From Thermoplasmata archaeon (GTDB lineage: Archaea; Thermoplasmatota; E2; UBA202; JdFR-43), in contig JAGGXW010000038.1 of NCBI GenBank assembly GCA_021162815.1, positions 1 to 36,073 on the forward strand: a stretch of DNA of 36,073 bases. The letters run 5' to 3'. Below are positions 31,945 through 36,073 of this stretch, one piece after another. The first letter of the stretch is position 1. Each line of letters begins with the position of its first letter. The translations under genes and the position numbers were made by a program. The notes under the pieces were generated by a model. It ran no database searches. It had not been told where the DNA came from and saw only the letters and a program-made list of their open reading frames with translations.

Positions 31945-32625
31945 ATGAACAATCTGGATGATGTTGCATCCCATATTGAAGAAAAGCTCAATGAAAAGGA
32001 TGATTTGAGAGAGCTGGCTTTAAAAAAATGCAGGGATGTAGTGAGATACAGCAGGAAAGCTATAAAGAAAATACATAGCAATGAGCTTAAAAATGCAAAA
32101 AAGAGTTTGAAAAAGGCTGAGGAAATAATAGCGGAGTTAAATGAAAAGTTGAAGGAGCATCCCGATATTTTTACCTCTGGCTATATGGAAAATGCCATGC
32201 AGGAGGTGGCGGAGGGTGAGATATTCCTTTCAATACTTGAGGATAAGGATCTTCCATATCCTGAAGATATAGGAGTCAGCTATACATCCTATGTTATGGG
32301 AATGGCTGATGTGATAGGTGAGCTGAGAAGGCTTGGCGTTTACAGATTGAAGGAAGGAAAGGTGGCAGAGGTTGAGAAGATATTGTCTCTCATGGAGGCA
32401 ATATATGACAGAATAGCGGAATTTGATTATCCCTCTGGTCTTGTCCCAATAAAGAGAAAGCAGGATGTTATGAATAGGGTGCTGGAAAAGATGAGAGAAG
32501 ATATGGTTCTTTTCAGGAAAAGCAAGGAACTGGAGAGCAAGATAGACATTCTTCTCCAGAAATTGAAGGAAAAGGAGGAGAAAGGAGAAGGTGAGACGGG
32601 CTTGGATATTGACTCATTGCTTTAG
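31945..32625 (+). CDS. Translin-family protein
   Basis: The 226-residue all-helical protein resembles archaeal translin/TRAX-like proteins, with RELALKKCRDVVRYSRKAIKKIHSNE at the N-terminus and the middle segment ENAMQEVAEGEIFLSIL, where acidic residues correspond to the TRAX-type RNase site. Archaeal relatives form octameric shells that cleave RNA. A charged tail (ELESKIDILLQKLKEKEEKGEGETG) is extra. It has its own AT-rich box about 26 nt upstream (AATATTAT). Its end overlaps hutI on the other strand by 12 nt. Confidence 0.85.
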   Translation: MNNLDDVASHIEEKLNEKDDLRELALKKCRDVVRYSRKAIKKIHSNELKNAKKSLKKAEEIIAELNEKLKEHPDIFTSGYMENAMQEVAEGEIFLSILEDKDLPYPEDIGVSYTSYVMGMADVIGELRRLGVYRLKEGKVAEVEKILSLMEAIYDRIAEFDYPSGLVPIKRKQDVMNRVLEKMREDMVLFRKSKELESKIDILLQKLKEKEEKGEGETGLDIDSLL

Positions 32626-33780
32626 GTAGTAAGGAACTCCATCCTTAACAACCACATCTATGAGATTGCTTCCCACATGATATGGAATGAACTCTGGTGT
32701 TTTCACTGATGTTATCAGTATGTCTGCATCCTTTCCTACTTCAATGCTTCCCTTCATGTCATCTATTCCAAGTGCCTTTGCTCCATTGAGCGTTGCTGCT
32801 TTAAGAGCAGTTATGACAGGAATGCGCATCCTGTAAACAGCAAGCTGGATTATAAACTGCATATTCGATACATAGCAGTTGGGATTCATGTCTGTTGCTA
32901 TGGCTATATCAACTCCATTTTCAATCATTTTTACTGCATCTGCATACTTTTCATTTAAAACAAATGGTGTTGCAGGAAGAAGTGTGGCAACAACATTATT
33001 GGATGCCAGTAACTTCATCTCCTCCTCTCCCGTTTCGAGCAGATGATCTGCTGATGCTGCTTTAAGCAACGCCGCCAGCCTGCTGCAGCCGCAGCATGAA
33101 AATTCATCTGCATGTATTTTTGGTGTCATTCCATGCTGCATTGCGGCTCTCAGTATTCTCTCGCTTGAAGTGACGCTGAAATATCCTTCCTCGCAGAACA
33201 CATCTGCAAATCTCGCCAGTTTTCTTTCTCCCACCTCCGGTATTATTTCATCTATGACATAATCTGTGTATTCCTCTTCATTCATCTCCTCAGGTATGGC
33301 ATGTGCGAGAAATGTGGGGACTATTGTTGCCTCTGCATCCATCTCATTTATGGCTTCAAGCAATTTTATCTCGTTTTCTCTATCCAGGCCATAACCGCTT
33401 TTCACCTCTATGGTTGTTGTTCCATGATGGAACATGTCTCTTGCTCTCTCCATCATCTCCTTCTTTATTCTTTCCTTTGTTGCTTTTTTTGTTTCCCTGA
33501 CAGTGTAGAGTATACCCCCTCCTCTTTTTGATATTTCCATATAGCTTGCTCCCTCCACCTTCCAGTTTATCTCAAAATCTCTGTAGCCTGCAAATGCAAT
33601 GTGGGTGTGAGAGTCAATGAAGCCAGGCATGACAAGATTTCCATCAGCATCTATAACTTCTTCAGCCCTTTCCTTTCCTCCAATCTTTTTTATTTTTCCG
33701 TTTTCTATGTAAATTTCCTTTTCATTTATGATTTTTCTTCCATCAAAAATTTTACCTATGTTCCTTATCAGCAGGTCCAT
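32614..33780 (-). CDS. hutI: Imidazolonepropionase
   Basis: HutI opens 4-imidazolone-5-propionate to N-formimino-L-glutamate in histidine breakdown. The 388-residue amidohydrolase has the metal site HTHIAFAG, SGYGLDRENEIKLL, KIHADEFS and the catalytic Asp in IATDMNPN, where the usual Pro-Gly is Pro-Asn. No other hut genes (HutH, HutU) are in the window. It lies 36 nt downstream of the DHH gene on the same strand. TTTTTTAT on the minus strand at 33801-33809, about 25 nt upstream, offers a promoter of its own. Confidence 0.92.
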   Translation of the reverse strand: MDLLIRNIGKIFDGRKIINEKEIYIENGKIKKIGGKERAEEVIDADGNLVMPGFIDSHTHIAFAGYRDFEINWKVEGASYMEISKRGGGILYTVRETKKATKERIKKEMMERARDMFHHGTTTIEVKSGYGLDRENEIKLLEAINEMDAEATIVPTFLAHAIPEEMNEEEYTDYVIDEIIPEVGERKLARFADVFCEEGYFSVTSSERILRAAMQHGMTPKIHADEFSCCGCSRLAALLKAASADHLLETGEEEMKLLASNNVVATLLPATPFVLNEKYADAVKMIENGVDIAIATDMNPNCYVSNMQFIIQLAVYRMRIPVITALKAATLNGAKALGIDDMKGSIEVGKDADILITSVKTPEFIPYHVGSNLIDVVVKDGVPYYLKQ

Positions 33781-33816
33781 GTTTCTAATGTTGGCAATGA
33801 ATAAAAAAGTGATGCT

Positions 33817-34758
33817 TCATCCATTTATTTTTTCCAGTATCTTTTCCACAAATTCATCGCATTCATTCTTTGGAACTATGGCTCCCATAACATTTTTCTT
33901 GCCTCCAGAAACATATCCTCTTTCAGCTGCCATTTTTATAAAAGGCGTTGCATCCTCGCCTCTAACATAAACCTGGCAATCATCTCTGAAAAAATCACAG
34001 TTTATTACAATAACATACTCATCTCCCTTCCATATCTTCCTTGCCACGGTGGATATTATGTTGTACTTGCTCTTTATCCTCTTCACTACTGCCTTTCCTA
34101 TTCTTTCTTCTTTGCCATTAATTGCATCTTCTATCTCCCTTTCAATCTCCTCTTTTCTCCTTCTCCACTTGCTATTATTCATTATATAATCTGCTGGATT
34201 TGGTGTTGTTTTCAATTCTCTCACAGCTTTTTCCACCTCTTCCTTATCTCCCGCCTTGTAATTGGAATCCATGAGGTACACCATTTCATGAAGTTCCTCA
34301 AATGTGAACCCATTTTTTTTCATGAATTCATCCAGCAGGGGAAAGAACCTTGTATTTTTGATTCTCTCCTCCCAGTCTCCAACAACACCAAGAAAAGCCA
34401 GGAGTTCATCTCTTCTATTCAAATAATCTGCCACAACCCATGATGCGGAGGGGTAATCCTCCTCATCCTTTCCATCCAGTATTGGATTTATGTACTCTAT
34501 TCCCTCAACCCTCTTTGTAATGTGATGGTCGAATACCCTCACCTTTGTAATCTCTGCCAGCCTCTTCATGGTATCGGGATGAAGAGCCACATCAACCACA
34601 ACTATCTCATCATAATTGCCAACTGAAATCATGGCAAACTCGTCCTCCTCCAGAAAATAGTTTCCTATTTTTGGCGACATGTTGCTGTCATCTTTCTCAT
34701 AAAGGAGGGCGGCGGCGGCGATGCCATCTGTGTCCCAGTGATGGATTATGAGGCGCAT
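33817..34758 (-). CDS. DHH-family phosphoesterase
   Basis: ATG 34758 (MRLIIHHWDTDGIAAAALLY) starts one base after the sat stop; the track's TTG 34770 is less likely. The 313-residue protein has the DHH metal motifs HHWDTDG, VVVDVALH and VFDHHIT, and a C-terminal DHHA1-like part (RGEDATPFIKMAAERGYVSGGKKN). Members cleave short RNA/DNA, cyclic dinucleotides or pAp. Pairing with ATP sulfurylase makes a pAp phosphatase role attractive, though the archaeal Nrn/RecJ-like class is equally possible. Confidence 0.85.
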   Translation of the reverse strand: MRLIIHHWDTDGIAAAALLYEKDDSNMSPKIGNYFLEEDEFAMISVGNYDEIVVVDVALHPDTMKRLAEITKVRVFDHHITKRVEGIEYINPILDGKDEEDYPSASWVVADYLNRRDELLAFLGVVGDWEERIKNTRFFPLLDEFMKKNGFTFEELHEMVYLMDSNYKAGDKEEVEKAVRELKTTPNPADYIMNNSKWRRRKEEIEREIEDAINGKEERIGKAVVKRIKSKYNIISTVARKIWKGDEYVIVINCDFFRDDCQVYVRGEDATPFIKMAAERGYVSGGKKNVMGAIVPKNECDEFVEKILEKING

Positions 34759-34759
34759 T

Positions 34760-35872
34760 TTAATCAACAAATGGATTTTCGTATTTCATTATTACCTCTG
34801 CCACCTCTCTTCTCATCATTGTTTCAGGAGGAATTTCTTTATTCACAAGCATTTTTCTTATTGCTGTTCCGCTGAAGTAGATGTGTTCCTCTTTGCCATG
34901 AGGACATATTTTTTCATTTACCACTCCTCCGCACTTTTTGCAGTAGAAGAAGGAGCGGAAGAATACTGGCTTGATACCAAGATCAGGGAACTCTCTGAAT
35001 ATTTCATGTGCATCGTAGGGGCCATAATAGTTTCCCACTCCTGCATGGTCTCTTCCCACTATGAAATGGGTGCATCCAAAATTCTTCCTCATTATTGCGT
35101 GGAATATTGCCTCTCTTGGCCCCGCATATCTCATCATTGTCCTCAAAGTTGACATTGCAACCCTGTTTTCAGGATAATAATTTTTTATGAGAGCCTCATA
35201 TGCCTTCAATATTACCTCATCTCTGAAATCACCCTTCTTTTTCTTTCCTATGATTGGGTTTATGAAAAGCCCATCAACAAATGTTAAAGCCGTTTTCTGC
35301 ACATATTCATGACCAATATGGGGCACATTTCTTGTCTGGAATGCCACCACTTCCTTCCATCCCTTACTCCTGAAAAGTTCTCTTGTCTCCTTTGGTTTGA
35401 GGTAGTGCTTCTTAAATTCATCTCTGCCCTCTCTTATAAGAGTTATTTTTCCTCCCGCAAGTTTACCCTTCATTTCCATTACTCTCGCCACTCCTGGATG
35501 ATTGACATCTGTTGTTCCGAACACCTTCTCAGCATATCTCTTTCTATCATATGCATAAGTTTCCTCCACTTCAAACAATGCCATTGTCCCATTGTTTGAT
35601 TTCAGGATTATCTCGTCCCCCTCCTTTATGCCATCATCAAAATCAAACACTATGGGTATTGTCCATGGTGTGTCATCTTCCAGCCTCATATTTTCCACAA
35701 CATTTTCAAAATCATTCCTGTTCATGAATCCCTCAAGAGGGGAAAATACACCATGGGCAATGTTCTCCACTTCCTTTGCCATATCTTCATCAATTTTCAT
35801 TACATTCATGTCTTTGGTATCAATGCTTTCATCAACTCTATACACCAGTTTTCCTCCGTGCGCTTCAATCAT
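34760..35872 (-). CDS. sat: Sulfate adenylyltransferase (ATP sulfurylase)
   Basis: The 370-residue protein forms adenylyl sulfate from ATP and sulfate, or the reverse. FQTRNVPHIGHEYVQK carries the HxxH ATP site, and GRDHAGVGNYYGPYDAHEIF is the other signature. A zinc site is suggested by CKKCGGVVNEKICPH near the C-terminus, as in some archaeal and bacterial enzymes. No APS reductase or APS kinase is nearby, so the role (assimilation, sulfonation or another sulfur route) is open. It is the first gene of the sat-DHH-hutI run. Confidence 0.95.
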   Translation of the reverse strand: MIEAHGGKLVYRVDESIDTKDMNVMKIDEDMAKEVENIAHGVFSPLEGFMNRNDFENVVENMRLEDDTPWTIPIVFDFDDGIKEGDEIILKSNNGTMALFEVEETYAYDRKRYAEKVFGTTDVNHPGVARVMEMKGKLAGGKITLIREGRDEFKKHYLKPKETRELFRSKGWKEVVAFQTRNVPHIGHEYVQKTALTFVDGLFINPIIGKKKKGDFRDEVILKAYEALIKNYYPENRVAMSTLRTMMRYAGPREAIFHAIMRKNFGCTHFIVGRDHAGVGNYYGPYDAHEIFREFPDLGIKPVFFRSFFYCKKCGGVVNEKICPHGKEEHIYFSGTAIRKMLVNKEIPPETMMRREVAEVIMKYENPFVD

Positions 35873-35891
35873 GGAAAGGTATTGGCATCAT

Positions 35892-35901
35892 GTTTATAAA
35901 C
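35892..35901 (-). promoter_or_regulatory. TATA box of sat
   Basis: GTTTATAAAC, itself a palindrome, is centred about 25 nt upstream of the sat ATG on the minus strand. Only 32 nt lie between it and the IS left end, so the insertion sits right behind the promoter. Confidence 0.55.
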
Positions 35902-35963
35902 TATTTCCATCAGAATGATGAAAAATTTCCATCGGGTTTGTCGAAAAAATGATGAAATTTAAA

Positions 35964-35996
35964 TTCCCATCCCCATGGGGATATAGGGGATGGGAA
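35964..35996 (+). repeat. Perfect 11-bp hairpin over the transposase ribosome-binding site
   Basis: TTCCCATCCCC (35964-35974) pairs fully with GGGGATGGGAA (35986-35996) around an 11-nt loop. The right arm contains the purine-rich site before the ATG and reaches its first base, so the folded RNA would hide the start. An alternative inner fold is the palindrome TCCCCATGGGGA. Confidence 0.7.
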
Positions 35997-36073
35997 TGAG
36001 ATATTGGAAGAGATACGACAGAAAATATAAAATGTGGAATATAAAAAAGATTTACTATTTTATTCAATCAAAA
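35996..36073 (+). CDS. Probable transposase, N-terminal fragment (cut by window end)
   Basis: ATG 35996 opens a frame that runs to the last base with no stop (26 codons, MRYWKRYDRKYKMWNIKKIY...). GGGGATGGGA lies directly upstream. The basic and aromatic start is compatible with a transposase N-terminus, but 26 residues are too few to prove the family. The call rests mainly on its place just inside the inverted repeat and on the matching C-terminal fragment at 1-177. Confidence 0.45.
   Translation, partial: MRYWKRYDRKYKMWNIKKIYYFIQSK

Larger units (their letters stand above)
35934..36073 (+). mobile_element. Left end of an IS element (continues past the window end)
   Basis: It begins with GGGTTTGTCGAA (35934-35945), the exact inverted counterpart of 144-155. 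About 50 nt of leader with a strong hairpin follow, then the transposase start at 35996. The same leader is found at 1496-1561. The element is in the same orientation as the fragment at the window start. Confidence 0.65.

Noticed and set aside
1-36073. CRISPR array, tRNA or rRNA genes
   Set aside because: No regularly spaced repeats and no tRNA-like arms were seen in the gaps, which are nearly all under 150 nt. A tRNAscan or Infernal run was not possible.

Overview
The window reads as a 36 kb piece of a thermophilic euryarchaeal chromosome. It carries archaeal-type information genes (S6e, aIF2-gamma, L21e, Rpo4/RpoF, Pus10, Dim1/KsgA, translin family, DUF655). It has TATA boxes about 24-32 nt upstream of start codons, very short gaps, and many 4-nt ATGA stop/start overlaps inside operons. 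A complete 14-gene membrane-bound [NiFe] hydrogenase (Mbh) operon, peptide and amino-acid degradation genes and moderate AT-richness fit an anaerobic peptide fermenter. Thermoplasmatota of the Aciduliprofundum/DHVE2 type is my best guess; that placement is inference.

Layout. 1-177 is the C-terminal end of an IS transposase, and 35996-36073 is probably the N-terminal start of a transposase in the same orientation. A 12-nt sequence (GGGTTTGTCGAA) occurs inverted near both window ends, so the window is probably an assembly contig bounded by two copies of one IS. A decayed left end of the same element sits at 1496-1561. 199-1371 encodes a secreted beta-helix protein. 1649-4015 is a translation operon (S6e, aIF2-gamma, PIN protein, QueF family). 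4076-4915 encodes a long coiled-coil protein. 4912-6998 (minus) holds a GPN-loop GTPase and PurD. 7103-8149 (minus) is a PD-(D/E)XK nuclease-like protein. 8264-8907 holds a cold-shock protein and a dCTP deaminase-like protein. 8934-12840 holds a PepD dipeptidase, a DUF123 protein, a flavin disulfide reductase and an exported pyroglutamyl-peptidase-like protein.

13002-20863 is mbhA to mbhN: Mrp-like antiporter subunits followed by the hydrogenase module with an intact NiFe site. Maturation genes hypD and, on the opposite strand, hypA and hypC follow at once. 22588-24129 holds RlmH and two SAM methyltransferase-like genes. 24150-27881 is an operon with one unknown gene and four redox subunits resembling archaeal dye-linked L-proline dehydrogenase or sarcosine oxidase-like complexes. 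27895-32625 is an RNA/ribosome run (Pus10, L21e, RpoF, DUF655, Dim1/KsgA, M24 peptidase, translin family). 32614-35872 (minus) is ATP sulfurylase, a DHH phosphoesterase and imidazolonepropionase.

Physiology, inferred: peptides are broken down (PepD, M24 peptidase, pyroglutamyl peptidase-like protein). Amino acids are oxidised (multi-subunit flavin dehydrogenase, HutI). Reduced ferredoxin is disposed of by Mbh, which makes H2 and pumps ions. No gap exceeds 300 bases; the longest, 1372-1648, holds the IS remnant and the S6e promoter. I saw no tRNA, rRNA or CRISPR array.
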